From Terana coerulea (lineage: Eukaryota; Basidiomycota; Agaricomycetes; Polyporales; Phanerochaetaceae), in NCBI GenBank assembly GCA_024811115.1, contig JAKOGH010000142.1:62001-126000 (forward strand): 64,000 bases of DNA, in the 5' to 3' direction. This document shows, piece by piece, positions 12,684-24,339 of this stretch (position 1 is its first letter; every line of letters starts with the position of its first letter). A program made the position numbers and the translations under genes. The notes under the pieces are model-generated. The model saw only the letters and a program-made list of their open reading frames with translations. It had not been told where the DNA came from and made no database searches.

Positions 12684-13787
12684 CTATCGCCATGTCCATT
12701 TAGAAGATGACGACGACGCGGGGCCCTTTCCAGTCGATGTGACAGGGAACTGCGGTATCCGCACAGTTCTACCCGCTCTGCGCTCCTGCGCCTCCCATTC
12801 CTCATCCTCCAAGTACTGGTCCATAGCTCGTCCCTCTACACTTGATATGCCGCGCGGTCCAGACTTCTTGGATTCACCCTCCTTGCTGTACGCATCTGCC
12901 TCGCCCCCGACATCTTCAGCTATTGAAACGTATGCTTTCGCCACCCTCCAATCCGTCTCCTTCATCACGGTCTGAAACCGCTTCTCCGCTCTTTCTCGTG
13001 CTCTACGAGCTTCACGCTCTGCGTCGTTGGGAACACTGGGCGGACTGGAGGTGGTAGGAATCCGAGCAGTGGGCGGAAGTGTGAGGACGGTTCGCGTGTG
13101 CAGTAAATGAGGTGTTGTGCGCAATGTACTTGGTGGCAGTGCGTTCAGCCGACATAGTGCACGCCCCTGGTGCATAGCAATCAGGTTCCAGCATATGTCG
13201 GAATGGCAAGATAGACTCACGTCAACGCCGAACCGTAGGGCTATGCCTAGCAGCGTATCTTTAGGTTGTATGTAATACTGGTAGGGGTTGCTGCTGGACA
13301 GTCCTTCTAGCGAGGCTTCTTGCTGCTTGTCTCCATCGGTATTAGGCAACGGGCTTCCGGTGCTCTTTGGTACAGTGCGCGAAGGCTGGCCACCCTCCTG
13401 GACTTCAGCGTATGCAGGAGGTGGAGTGGATGGTGCGCAAGAAGAGCTGGCACTCGAGCCTCTCGAGGTATTGCCCCCATCATCGTCAATCTCGTCCTCT
13501 TCGTCGTCTCCAACAGCAAAGACGTCGTCATCGTGTATCCCGCCGTCCAAGTTTTGTGGAGCGGCCTCGCCTTGTAGAGGACCTGCGCGCGACCGGGCAC
13601 TCACGACGCCTACGCCGCCGAGACAGTGCAGGCATGGATTATACCTCGCCAGCCGAGGGTTCTTCGAGATGCAGGGAGCGCATATAGGCTTGCCACAGCA
13701 CTGGGTCGAGAAGATGTCTTGCCTTGTCGGTTTGCCGCCAGACCGGCGAGGAGGTAAACATGAGGAGCACGCGAGACAGAGATCCAT
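12684..13787 (-). CDS. LysM-domain protein with Cys-rich N-terminus (intracellular type)
   Basis: Two exons, 13787-13221 and 13167-12684, with a GTGAGT...CCAG intron of 53 nt between them. The N-terminus has paired cysteines (CLACSSC, then TQCCGKPICAPCISKN and CLHCLGG) that could bind zinc; no signal peptide is visible. An acidic and Ser/Pro-rich linker follows, then one LysM motif spanning the splice site (YYIQPKDTLLGIALRFGVD + GRALCRLNALPPSTL... RTVLTLP). A helical, Arg/Glu-rich stretch (EREARRARERAEKRFQTVMK, DWRVAKAYVSIAEDVG) and a basic tail end the protein. LysM usually binds GlcNAc polymers, but a non-secreted LysM with a zinc-like head resembles the cytoplasmic LysMD group rather than chitin effectors. 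Function unknown. Confidence 0.8.
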   Translation of the reverse strand: MDLCLACSSCLPPRRSGGKPTRQDIFSTQCCGKPICAPCISKNPRLARYNPCLHCLGGVGVVSARSRAGPLQGEAAPQNLDGGIHDDDVFAVGDDEEDEIDDDGGNTSRGSSASSSCAPSTPPPAYAEVQEGGQPSRTVPKSTGSPLPNTDGDKQQEASLEGLSSSNPYQYYIQPKDTLLGIALRFGVDVSLSCHSDICWNLIAMHQGRALCRLNALPPSTLRTTPHLLHTRTVLTLPPTARIPTTSSPPSVPNDAEREARRARERAEKRFQTVMKETDWRVAKAYVSIAEDVGGEADAYSKEGESKKSGPRGISSVEGRAMDQYLEDEEWEAQERRAGRTVRIPQFPVTSTGKGPASSSSSKWTWR

Positions 13788-14067
13788 GATTTGTGGTTCC
13801 CAAGTTCAGATTGGCACGCGGTACGGAGTACGAGGAGAGTAATTTACTCTCGTGCGTGGTGGTGGAAGAGTAACTTATAAAGCCGGAGAGGGCTCGGGAC
13901 TGCGCCTCAGGCACAGTCACGGAATACTTGTAAGCAGGAGTCCTACCGCACTAATAAAGCCCCGGGAGAGGCGGAAGCAATAAAGATTATACAGAGTTTT
14001 ATTGACAGATAAATGTGAGAGGTCGATGCATGATACGTTAAGAAAGTCTACTTCAGCAGTGCATAGT

Positions 14068-16327
14068 CTACTCATCCATAGAGAGATGGTTGAGTAGGTG
14101 AATAGCCGACGCAGAGCGCGGCGTGAACGAGACCTTGAAAGGGACCGGGTAGCTAAAGAGACTCATGTTTAGCAAAGAGCGGCTGATTATCAAGCTGGAA
14201 CCAAACGCTCACCTCAACAATCCAGTGGTGTACTCGCCGGTGGGCTCGACAACTTTGCCGTTCTCAACGGGCTTCTCGACGTCGTAGCATGCAAGGAGGT
14301 ACGCCATGGCGATCCAAAGGGAGTCCATGGCGAGGTAGCGTCCGGGGCATTTTCTCCTGCCGAAACCAAAGGCGGCGACCTCAGGCTCCATGATGTCCTT
14401 CCGGAGTGCAGTGCCCTCCTTGTTCAGGAAGCGAGACGGGTCAAACTTGTGGGCGTTGGGGTAGACTTTTCGTCGTGCAGGATCGCCCTGAGATGATGTC
14501 AGTTACATGCCGAGGGTGTCTCATGCGACTACTTACCATGCATTTCCAATGATTATCGAACCACTCGGGATATGGTAGTCTCTGTAGACATCGTCTTCCA
14601 TGACCTTGTGTGAGGCAGCTATAGAGATTTAGAGTCAGCATATCGTGAAGGCCCTGCATTATGATCGTCAGCATACCGAGCGGCGTAACGGGGCGATACC
14701 TGCGAGTTTCAAGATCAGGTCGTTGCGCTGTATGAACAAAGAGGGCAATTTACCTCAGAACTTCCTTCATCATCGCGGCGAAGTAAGGAAGGTTATCTTG
14801 ATCATCGTAGTCAGGCAGCCGATCGTGTCCGACGACACGGTCCAACTCTTCCTGGGCCTTGCGCTGGACCTCGGGGTTCATCAACATAGCAAGGATGAAG
14901 GTTCCGAGAGCCGACACGGTCTGCATAGCAGAAGTCAGCGGAGCGCGGACAGGCACATTGGACTCCTTACCGTGTCAGCACCACCTGCCGGAGGTTGAGA
15001 GAATCAGCGGCCTTGTTGCCTTACAATACTGGCTACACATACCGGTGTACGCCGTTCCAGCAGTGTTCTGGAAGATAATCTCTTGGTCAGTGTTGTCCTT
15101 GGTAGTGTCCAGCGAGCTGAGCAGGGAGGCCACGACCGACGATTTTGCTTTGCCTTGAGACTGAAGCAAATGTAAGTCAATGCAGCAGCTAATGGAGCTA
15201 CAGAAATTTGTACCAGTTGTTCCTTCGCCTCGTCAAAGGGAAGCTGGCTCATCGTTTGGACAGATTCCTTCCATGTTGCCGCCTGGCTCTTAAACTGGGC
15301 ACCAGGGAACCACGTGGGCAAGTACTTGACTGGAGATGTAGCCATGTATTTAGTCTGTTCACGATCATGGCATACCATAAGTAGATAACTCACGGTTCGG
15401 CAACCAGTCAACTGAAGACACACATGAGCCTCAGCGCCAGATGGATGGTGTCAAAACATAGCTTACCGAGGTATGATCCAGCGACTCCAGTCATAGCCAT
15501 CGAGAAGATGGCCTTCTCGGCAAGCAGAACGTTAGGATCGTTCTCCTGCTTGACATCAAGTCCATAGGTGACGCCGATGATGATAGCACCCGTTAAGCTG
15601 CGCAATCTGAGCAATCATCGTCACGCCGGATAATACAACGGACTTACTGGCGAACATGCCGCAGGTAATCCTCGGGAGTGGTGTGCAGACGGCCAATGAA
15701 CTTTCGTGTTTCGAGGGCAATTTTTGGACGGTAGTTGGGTACCATGGACGGCTGGAAGTATTGATGGAACAGCCGACGGTGCTCCCTCCACTTGTCGCCA
15801 AATGGCATGAACGCCAGGTTCCAATCCCATCCAGTCCTGCACAGCGAAAGTTAGAACGAGAACTTCTCCAAAGGTGATGTCCACTCACAGTTCATGGAAC
15901 ATGGTCATTTGCTCCCTGAGTCCGTGGAGTGGTGTTTAGTCGAGTAGCACCACTTCGACTGAGGCTGAGGCTCACCTGTCCGAATAAATCGCGGAACGCT
16001 TTTCCAATAGATCGTTGGCAGCTTGCATCGAGTTGAGGACGATAACAGGCTTGCCGAACATGTGAAGGTAAATGATGTCGCTGTCTGAGGAGCACCAGTT
16101 GTTAAGGCTGCATCGCAAGATAAAGCAGAATATAACTTACTAAACTCCTTTCCCCATTTTTCGTAGGCCAGCCATTCGTAGCCACCAGCGGTGTCCAGGA
16201 CGTTCCCAATGAGCGGGAGGCCCTTAGGCCCAGGAGGGAGGTTGAATTGCTTCCGACGCACGAACAGAGCAGCCGAGACGGTCAGCGCAATGAGGACCAC
16301 CAACGCATCGTAGCTAGTGAGACCCAT
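14068..16327 (-). CDS. Cytochrome P450 monooxygenase
   Basis: Heme-thiolate oxidase, probably in the ER membrane. Starts at 16327 with a hydrophobic anchor (LVVLIALTVSAALFV) and the proline hinge PPGPKGLPLIGNVLD. The I-helix motif AGGADT is completed across an intron by TVSALGTFILAM. The ExxR region is YFAAMMKEVLR. The heme-binding loop is FGFGRRKCPGRYLA with the Cys ligand. Many short introns. I place the stop at 14068, because a last intron after GLL joins SYPVPFKVSFTPRSASAIHL, the usual P450 tail. It resembles the multigene basidiomycete P450s of the CYP64/O-methylsterigmatocystin oxidoreductase-like type; the subfamily cannot be fixed here. Substrate unknown. Divergent from the secreted nuclease gene. 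Confidence 0.93.
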
Positions 16328-17241
16328 GGCTGCGAGCAGTTGGGGACAGCGGTGCGCTTCACGGAGCGAATAACCCCGTAGCTATATATCCAAGAATTAG
16401 GCACATCCAGACCACTACAGCCAGTGAGCGGAGTGTACTTACTCAGAGTAAGGCTAGCAATGTACCCTGGCCTTGACATCGGAAGGGTCGCGTAGTGCAC
16501 AAGATAGCAAAAGCCGCATTTCGACCCATCCTAAGCCGGTAGAACGGACAATCGTTCCTTAGTTGCAACGGCATGAACAGCGGCTGGCACCAAGTGCAAC
16601 CAACCTTCTGCACATTTCATGCGTACTCCTTGTGTGAGAGACATGGTCACTGTGTCGGCCCACGATAGGACGTACAACATTGTATATCGAGTGCTGGAGC
16701 GAAGCACCTGTATTTCAGAAACAGTGTAGGCGCCGCTTACTCGGGCCCTCGTTCACTCAGGCAGGTCCGGCACAGCAACGGACCTAACTCAGTTAACGAG
16801 AGCCTTGACTATGCGCAGTCCGACTTAAATAAATAAGGATCAGCGAGAGTAAGGTACCGTTCTAGGAGAGCGGGCAGAATGTCCCAAGCTGGAGTCACTA
16901 AGAAAAGTCCAGATCAACACCATATAGGAAGAATACTGCTTGCATGCATACTCACCCCATCAACGCTCTATCCACATTGTGCGCGGAATATCCCAGCCCG
17001 ACCGAGACGAGAGGTATGGTGTTCAAGTTTTGGTGGTGTTTCCTTGAAGGTTGACGGTGGTTCCGGCGAAGTGCGTCGATGCTTGCAAGCGCGCATGCCA
17101 CGCGAGCACGTGGACGCCCGCGCCTCCGCGTCTCCTCCTTTTGGGTGACTTGGTCTCCTCGACCACCTTGTCATGCCCTCGCAACAATAGACACGTTCCT
17201 TCAGACCCACCGCGTGTTGCGCACCTTGCACAACGACCGCC
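16328..17241. other. Intergenic: divergent promoters of P450 and nuclease
   Basis: About 0.9 kb between two divergent start codons. Short overlapping ORFs are present on both strands, but none shows a domain or plausible splice structure. Presumed promoter region. Confidence 0.6.
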
Positions 17242-19563
17242 ATGTTACTCAGAGCACTGCGCAAGGTGCTGCCAACCCTCACAGTACTTGCCCTCTTCAC
17301 GCCTACGCGTGCTACAACCGTCGTAGAGATTCAAGGGAGCGCATTCCAATCGCCGTTGGTGGGACAGACAGTCAACGATGTCAGCGGTGTTGTGATAGCC
17401 AAGGTGCGCGTTTAGTGAGCAGTTAACGCGAAGAGACCTCTAAGGCCACGTTCAACATTCAGGACAAGTACGGAATCTGGATCGTCGGCGAACCTTCAGA
17501 CGACCCCCGGGTCTCTAACGGCCTTCGTGTTTATGGGTCCACCGTGGGACGTTCTGTAAATCTCGGCGACCTCATCTCAGTCTCTGGCCGTGTCGCAGAA
17601 TACCGTCAAAACTACAGAAAGAATGACCTGCTCCTCACTGAGCTGGAGCGACCCTCCAAACTCAGGGTCCTCTCGTCTGGCCACACGGTGGCTCCTGTCG
17701 TTCTTGGGAGGGATCGCACGCCGCCCATTGCTCCTTTGACTGCTTTTGACGTCGGCCGGGATGGCTGGCTTTCCGTGCCAAACAATGTCACGCTTCTCGA
17801 AGCAATCAATGCCACCCTGCAACCCGATAAATACGGACTAGACTTCTGGGAGAGTTTGGAGGGCCAGCTTGTTACTATCCCTAACCCGACGGCTTTGAAT
17901 TTTCCAGATATGTTTGGCTCATTTTGGGCCCATGGGGATTGGCCGGTGTCTGGAAAGAATGGTCGTGGAGGTTTAAGCCTCGTTTTCGGTGAGTTCATAA
18001 GCTGTACAAGCGTGACATCATGACCACCGACATATTCTGCACAGATGCTGAAGACAAGCCGCTTTCTCACTCTGAAGCCATTCTCATCGGAAAGCCTATG
18101 GATGGCACAAAGAATCCGAAAACAACGATTGGCATGAACCTGAGCAGCGTCACTGGAGTTCTGGCCTACCAGTTCGGATTCTACTCTATCCTTCCGCTGA
18201 CGGCACCAACTATTGTATCTGCTCCGACGGAAGAACCGCAGCCGGCTGTAATTCGCTCAAGCGACGATCCCTGCGAGCTCACGATAGGTGATTACAATGT
18301 GAGTCCCACATCGACCAGGTTCTCCGTTGCTTTTTTGACATTGACTAGGTCGAGAATATGTCCCCGCGATCACATCATATTGGCAAAATCGCAGACCACA
18401 TTGTCAACTATCTGAACGCGCCGGACATCATGTTTGTACAGGAGATACAGAGCGACTCCGGGTCGGCGAATAACGGTGTCGTAAGCGCCAACCGAACCCT
18501 GGCGGCTTTGACGAAGGCAATCGCTGCGGCTAGCGGAGGCATTCATTACGAGTTCGTTGACATTCCGCCGAAGAATAATGCGGACGGCGGAAAGCCTGGA
18601 AGTAACATTCGTGTTGCCTATCTGTATGTCATACACTTCGGGCTCATGCCGCGACATCGTTCTTACTGCAGTTTGCAGATGGCGTCCAGAAAAGGTTGCC
18701 TTGATTCCCGGCGCAGTCATCGGAGATGCAACAACAGGAACACAAGTTGTCAAGGACTTGGAGGGACAGCTATCGCTAAGGTAAGTAACGCGACTTACGC
18801 TCAGTGAGACTTGCGCTAATGTTGCCAAAGCTTGAACCCTGGTCGAGTCAATCCTGCAGATATTGCCTGGGAAGACACTCGCAAACCTCTAGCCGCTGCG
18901 TGGACGACCACCTCGGGCGACCGCTTCTACACCGTGAACGTCCATCTCAGCTCGAAGCGTGACTCATCGTCAACCCACGGTGACGCGCGTCCTCCCGTGA
19001 ACGGCCATAGCGATCGACGTGCTCTACAAGTCAACGTCACTGCGGTACGTCTCTCGTCTAACATCACCGCCGAATAAAGCTCACATGTTGCCCTTTGTCA
19101 TGCAGACGTTCGTGGACTCCATTCTTGCGCATGACGCGAACGCGAGTGTCATCGTGGGCGGAGATATGAACGAGTTCGTCCAGTCCCGCGCCGTCTTCGA
19201 GCCGTTATCCCGGAAGCTGTGGGACATCAACGAGGTGTCCGGCGTCGATCCCGTGGAGCGATACACGTACGTGTACGAGCAGCACACACAGGAGATCGAC
19301 CATATTTTTGTGTCGTCTGCTGTCGCGAGGCGGGGCACAGAGGTGGACCACGTACATGTCAACACATGGGCGCGGTCAATTTCGGAGCGGGCCAGCGACC
19401 ATGACCCGACTGTTGCACGGGTGAGGGTGTGTGATGGCGTCCGTGCAGTGAATGCAGGTGTGTACTCTTTTACTCATGCTTTGTGGGCAGTACGCTAAAA
19501 TGTACTTCATTAGATGGCTTTACGAATTACGATGAAAGACAGCAGAAGACGTTTGTACTATAA
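17242..19563 (+). CDS. Secreted endonuclease/exonuclease/phosphatase-family nuclease
   Basis: Start at 17242 gives a signal-peptide-like N-terminus (VLPTLTVLALFTPTRAT). It then resembles large extracellular bacterial and fungal nucleases: an OB-like front domain (GIWIVGEPSDDPRVSNGLRV, LGDLISVSGRVAEY), then the EEP catalytic domain. Catalytic-type motifs are DYNVENM (built across an intron), IMFVQEIQSDSG, VNVHLSSK, IVGGDMNEF, EIDHIFVS and ASDHDPTVARV, covering the expected Asn, Glu, His and Asp residues. I end it at 19563, where a last intron (GTGTGT...TTAG) joins DGFTNYDERQQKTFVL; without that splice the ORF runs to 19498. Likely degrades extracellular nucleic acids or phosphodiesters. Confidence 0.87.
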
Positions 19564-19797
19564 CTGAGCCTTGAACCTTCCAGTCAATATCTACCTACTG
19601 AATCCTTTTCTTTGTCTGCCTTCCGAGCCGAGGAAGAGCGGGCTGCCACAAAATAAGTGAGAAACATTGTACAAGTGCATCGCACTGCGCGACGACGCTA
19701 CAGGCTCTTGGCAGAGGCGGATAATCACGTGAAAATCGCTCCACATACGTATGATGAGCAGCAAGTCCCCAATTTTTGGCCATCTTCTCATCCCATC

Positions 19798-20890
19798 ATG
19801 TCCGGGCACGACTCCGGCGAAGACCCAGAATACAACCCGGAAGACTACTACACCAACTCCAAGTTTGTCTGGCGGCACACGGAAGCGGAACACACCGACT
19901 CTGCAGACCCTCTCGAGCAGGCAAAGGCTGCATACCATCTCATCAATCCGCGTTCTGCATCGAATTCATGGGGTCTCTACCTCGCGCAGCGCAAGGCGGC
20001 TGAGAATCGACTGAAGGGTGTCCTTGACGGCCAGACACCTGAATCAGACGACACGACTATTCATCCGTTCCTTTTACAGCTCCGGAATGGTGTTGTGCGC
20101 GTCCTGACGGAGACACATTTTGCGGACGACGAGAACAAGCTCTATGCCATGGCAGACTGCGTCGTTCCGCTCGTCGTGAGCGCCAATAGCATGTCTTGGT
20201 ACGAAGAAGTACGTGTTATGCTTCAAGCTTCAAGCTTCAAGCTCCATGCAGCTATACAACGAATACACACACTGATGTTGCATCAATCTACTATCTAGAT
20301 GGAAGAGCTCCACGCATACACACGCATCTATTCCCCAACTAAACCCGCTGCTATCGACGTGTGCTTCGACTACGGGTACCGCCCGGAGTACTCGTTCGTC
20401 GAATTCCAGTGCGAGGTGCTCTTCCGCGTGTACGACGACATTCGCAGCCCGCGCATCCGCGACACCATGTCGCGCGACCCCGAATGGAAGAAGGACGGCT
20501 GGCAGCTACTCTTCCGGATGTCTCGACGACCACCCGCCGGGTAAGAAGTGGTACCCGCGCAAGCTGACGGACTGGGGCCTCACCGCGAGCGACGCGCGCA
20601 CGCTGCACGCGACGCTCTTCGACTCGGCAAGACACGCGCCGGGCGATATGATCGACGGCGTGCGGCTGCTCCTCGCCGCGGTGGGGATCCCGTTCCGCGT
20701 CGCGCGGGACGAGGACGCAGAGGACGGGCATATGACGGATGGAAAGGACCTCGGGCTAGTGCGCTGGGAGATGAACAGCATCGCAGAGTGGATGGGTGTG
20801 AATGCGCGCAAGGCGTGCGGGGTGCCGCTAAAGAGGGATGCTGAGTGGACCTTGCCGGAGGATAAGGAACCGGGACGCGATGAATGGTAG
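19798..20890 (+). CDS. Unrecognised conserved-looking protein; one-base frame break
   Basis: Family not recognised. Two exons; the ATG at 19798 gives MSGHDSGEDPEYNPEDYY. The first exon (to NSMSWYEE) is split from the second (MEELHAYTRIYSPTKPAAID) by an intron that contains three tandem TTCAAGC copies. The second exon reads FDYGYRPEYSFVEFQCEV and DPEWKKDGWQLLFR. Around 20515-20522 the frame must shift by one base to continue as CLDDHPPGKKWYPRKLTDWG, then MIDGVRLLLAAVGIPFRVAR, ending EDKEPGRDEW. Codon use and protein character are convincing on both sides, so the break is either a sequence error or a recent lesion. No signal peptide or membrane segment. Probably cytosolic or nuclear; function unknown. 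Confidence 0.6.
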
Positions 20891-22010
20891 GAAGAGGAGC
20901 CTTGAGGAGAGTTGAAGGCCACGCGTATATGCTGGGGTTCTGGTCGCGACACCTATCGTAGGGAATCCTCTATCGAGCTCTGTCCGTTGACACCTCCCGG
21001 CCGGTCCCGTTTATTCCACCTTACGACGCTAGTGCGGCCAGATCCGTCTGATACTTCTCGGTTTCCGCAGGCAAAGTCTCCAGCTCCACGCTGACAGTAC
21101 CCTGCACCTCCGTCCTTACCGCATCATTGACACCTCGCTTCTCTTTGTTTTTGGCCAGAACGGCGCGCAAAAGTTCTCCTCCTGGCCAGAGTGGCATAGA
21201 CGAAGATCGACTATCTCAGGACAGGTGAGCGAAACGACGCTACCGTCGACTGCGTATTCTGTTGGAGCCGCGAGGATGTCGTACAGGTCAAGAGTCACGT
21301 CCTGTTCGAACGTACTCAGATAAAATGTTACCGCCAATTTGCCCTGGGCGTGGAATCCAGGTAGGAAGGCGCCAACGGGGACGTTCTCCACGAGCCACCT
21401 GAAAATTTGCGCATTCGACCCCGTTATAGTGAGGTCGCACCTTCGAATAGCATCGGATGCGCAGAGTGCTTCATCGTCATACTTCCAGTCCATCTGGGTG
21501 AATACTTCGAGAGTGATACCCCCACTGCCGGCATATATACCTATCTCAATGTATGGACCCTTCACACCAGAGCTATCGCGGCTCTCGAAGTGGAGAGTGA
21601 TATCCAGATCAGCCCGCCTGGGGAATTTGCTGCGTAATACTTGGCACTTAGCAATTCATGAGGACCTACAGTCCGCAGATTGTGCATCAGACAACATTTC
21701 AAGTCGAGAGAACGTTTGTACCTTCGGGAAAAGCAGATAGATGGACGGCTGTGCAGCATGATGGCTTGAGACTTGAAAACAATCTGCGACAGAGGCGGTA
21801 AAGCGGTTCGTAGAGGGCAATGGGGTAGTCTTTATGCAAAGCGGCCAAGAGCAAGGCCGTGAACATGAGCTTGACTTCAAGTTCGGCCCCTCCGCAGTCG
21901 GACATGTAAATACAGCGAAGTTGGTGACCACTCTTGGGTAAGGATTGTGAGCTGTCCCTGGAGTTCGGCGCTGTTTCGATACCTTCGGGAAAGACGAGTC
22001 TTCGGCAATT

Positions 22011-22018
22011 GACAAGGC
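22011..22018. repeat. Left 8-bp target-site duplication GACAAGGC
   Basis: GACAAGGC lies immediately before the element and is repeated exactly after it at 22402-22409. An 8-bp duplication is typical of the hAT superfamily. Confidence 0.85.
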
Positions 22019-22401
22019 AGGACCCCGCCTAGTGCCTCCAGAGGTGCGATCCTAGGGTGCCCGAAATTTGGCCAAAAATGAAGAGACCCCTCAGGGTGGT
22101 ATGCCCGAAACCTGGCCCCAGCCGGCGAAAACCTTGCATGTACCGCTGCCCGAAACCGACCGTTTTGGGCACATCCGCCCCAAAATCGAGCCAAAAACGC
22201 AATTTTGAGGCATATGCTGGGCGCTCAGCTGCTCGGCGTGAGAATATGGTCCAAATCTGGGCGCTTCGACCTGTGCCTGTAGCAGGGTATCAGGCCCTGA
22301 TGCCCGAAAAACCAGGATCTTAACCAAAATCTCCCTGCCCGAAATTGGCCAAAATCGGGTGAATCTGGGATCGCACCTCTGGCAGGAAAAGGCGGGGTCC
22401 T
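22019..22401. mobile_element. 383-bp non-autonomous MITE, hAT-like
   Basis: The ends are inverted repeats: the left end begins AGGACCCCGCCT, followed after 7 bases by CCAGAGGTGCGATCC; the right end, read on the other strand, gives AGGACCCCGCCT, then a similar spacer, then CCAGAGGTGCGATCC. The similarity extends inward for about another 20 bases (CCCGAAATTTGGCC versus CCCGATTTTGGCC). The interior repeats GCCCGAAA-type words and encodes no transposase. Together with the 8-bp TSD this is a miniature inverted-repeat element that needs a transposase from elsewhere. Confidence 0.87.
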
Positions 22402-22409
22402 GACAAGGC
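22402..22409. repeat. Right 8-bp target-site duplication GACAAGGC
   Basis: Perfect copy of 22011-22018, directly following the right inverted repeat. Confidence 0.85.
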
Positions 22410-22819
22410 AAAGACTCGGAGCCACCACAGGCGGTCTGCATCCTCGCATGACCGCACGCTCGTCGTTTCGAAGATGTGCTTCCGACATCTTACAGCCCAA
22501 TGGCGACATACAAGGCTATATGAGCAAAGTGCCTTTTGCTCTCGCCAAACAAGTATCCGTAGCGGTAGAGTGACAACGGGTTTGCTATTAGTATCAGGTG
22601 AAAGAGAATATGGTCGATAACTTCTACAGGGAGGTCGGCTGCTGTGGCGAGGCCACGGCGGCCTTGGTCGTCAGCCACAACTAAGTCAGAGCAGACGATG
22701 TGATCCATGAGCGGACGAATCGGGACGTTAGTTGTCGACGGTGCCGATGATATATATGCGGGCTGGTCCAAGTGGCAGCTCAGAGAGACGTGATCGACAT
22801 CGGAATCAAGAGTTCGCAT

Positions 22820-24234
22820 GGGCGCTAACAGGCCATGTGAGCCTTCTGGCCTGCATTCACTATTCCTCTTGCGGGTACCTCCCGACTCTCACCTGTGGTC
22901 CCGCTCAGCAGCTCAGGTATGCTGAAATGCCAGGAGACGCAAGAAACCAATATTGCTTTGACCATAGAACCGGGTTATCTCGGATGATCGAGGTCAGCAA
23001 ACGATTGTTTTACCCAAAAATTCAAGTCTAGCGAACAGACACCTCAACCGAGGCCCCACATCTACCTTTTACGAAGACGGTCAATCCCATCCAGATCATT
23101 GTGAGAGATTCGTCTTCTCCACTGCAAGAGTTTCTGCGAATAGGGTATATGCGCTGGAATACATGAGAAGACGACTCCCGGTTGACCGTTTCCAGTGGAT
23201 GTCTCAGCAAACTGCACTGTAAGCACGTTCACACCTCATGGGGCATTATCTTATAATGAAATATAAGGTCTGCCTAGGGAGACTAGGGCACTATACGCCT
23301 CTAACGTTTCCGCACAATTGGCTCAGTCGGAGAAGATGCAAGGGAAATCTCACAGCCCCATAGCGTCACCTGTGTTGGAAAAGACTACGGGCATTCACTT
23401 ACGTGAAGCGACGCCTCTTCTCGATACCCGCCTACTTTCATCCACGCTTTATGCTGGCTCTGGCCACTCGATTCTTCCAATTCTCCGCTGCTGGCCAATG
23501 TCCACTACGTGTACTTAACTTGAGACCCATCTCCTGGAGGCGAGAGAAGTTGGACTGCAGCAATTTGCTTGCAGTGGTTGTATCAGGTCGAGCGGCTGAA
23601 AGCTTGTAAGCAGGCTTCTCAGTGCTTGTGAATGACTCGATATCAGTCATATGTACGTTATCAGCCAGGACACGAAATGCAAATGCATATGTCATAGCTA
23701 TGGGCGGTGTTGTGCGGGCTTGGCTTGATCCAGAAGCCCTGCCTTGCGCTTAGGTTGGAGAGTTCATGACATGGGCGCATGGTGGCGCAGTCCCCAGGTG
23801 ACTTATATGCGCCGAACTAAGCTCTGTCAGACATATATCCCGAAACTAACACGAGTCGTGACGGCAGACGCAGTCGAAGACTGGAGGGTGAAGACGAAAA
23901 GAAGCGGCTGTTACGACAGTATGTACCTCGAACCATCCAACTCTAATCATTTGCTAATAACATTTGGTCCTTACTACAGGTCATGCAACGAAGTTCAGGA
24001 CCTGAGTACACTGTGCCGCAGTCCTCTAGCCACTTATATGCAACAAAACTTCCAGCGTTTGGAAAGGAGCTGAAATGGATGCCTCCGACCGGTACTGAAG
24101 ATTTGAGAAACCGATTACGGGAACGGCAACTCTCAAAGAAGTCGTCGAGACATATCTGGAGGGGCCCACACAAGTGAGATGCACGCCTCTGAAAGAGTGC
24201 TTGGCAGGAAAGGCCTTGCCATCCTCTGCTCGTC
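22820..24234. other. Gene-poor stretch before the O-methyltransferase
   Basis: About 1.4 kb. I find no coding segment with a recognisable motif or consistent splicing. Short ORFs on both strands look like noise. Base composition is closer to non-coding than in the flanking genes. Confidence 0.5.
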
Positions 24235-24241
24235 TATATAA
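24235..24241 (+). promoter_or_regulatory. TATA box of the O-methyltransferase gene
   Basis: TATATAA about 100 bases before the ATG at 24340, followed by a C/T-rich leader, the usual fungal arrangement. Confidence 0.55.
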
Positions 24242-24339
24242 GCCTCTCATCTTACGCTGAATCTCCAACTCAGCTCATTGCCCACTTCCCAATTATTCGC
24301 CTAAGCGTCAACTCCTTCCTCTTCTATATCTGTAGCAAC

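Larger units (their letters stand above)
21116..22708 (-). pseudogene. F-box-like family relic, internally deleted and split by a MITE
   Basis: The ATG at 22708 opens an F-box-like N-terminus (GLATAADLPVEVIDHILFHL). A one-frame jump then gives SYSLVCRHWAVRCRKHIFET, matching the copy at 30136-31809. The middle is lost and a 383-bp element (22019-22401) sits inside. On its far side the homologous frame resumes as RRLVFPEGIETAPNS, LMFTALLLAALHKDYPIALY and RLCRRLFSSL, then with further shifts as FTQMDWKYDDEALCASDAI, AQIFRWLVENVPVGAFLPGF and DILAAPTEYAVDGSVVSLT. Multiple frame changes plus the insertion make it a non-functional copy. Confidence 0.75.

Noticed and set aside
20221..20243. Three tandem TTCAAGC copies
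   Set aside because: Short simple repeat inside an intron; too small to be more than replication slippage.
22820..24234. Another transposon next to the MITE
   Set aside because: Searched by eye for inverted ends and duplications; none found.
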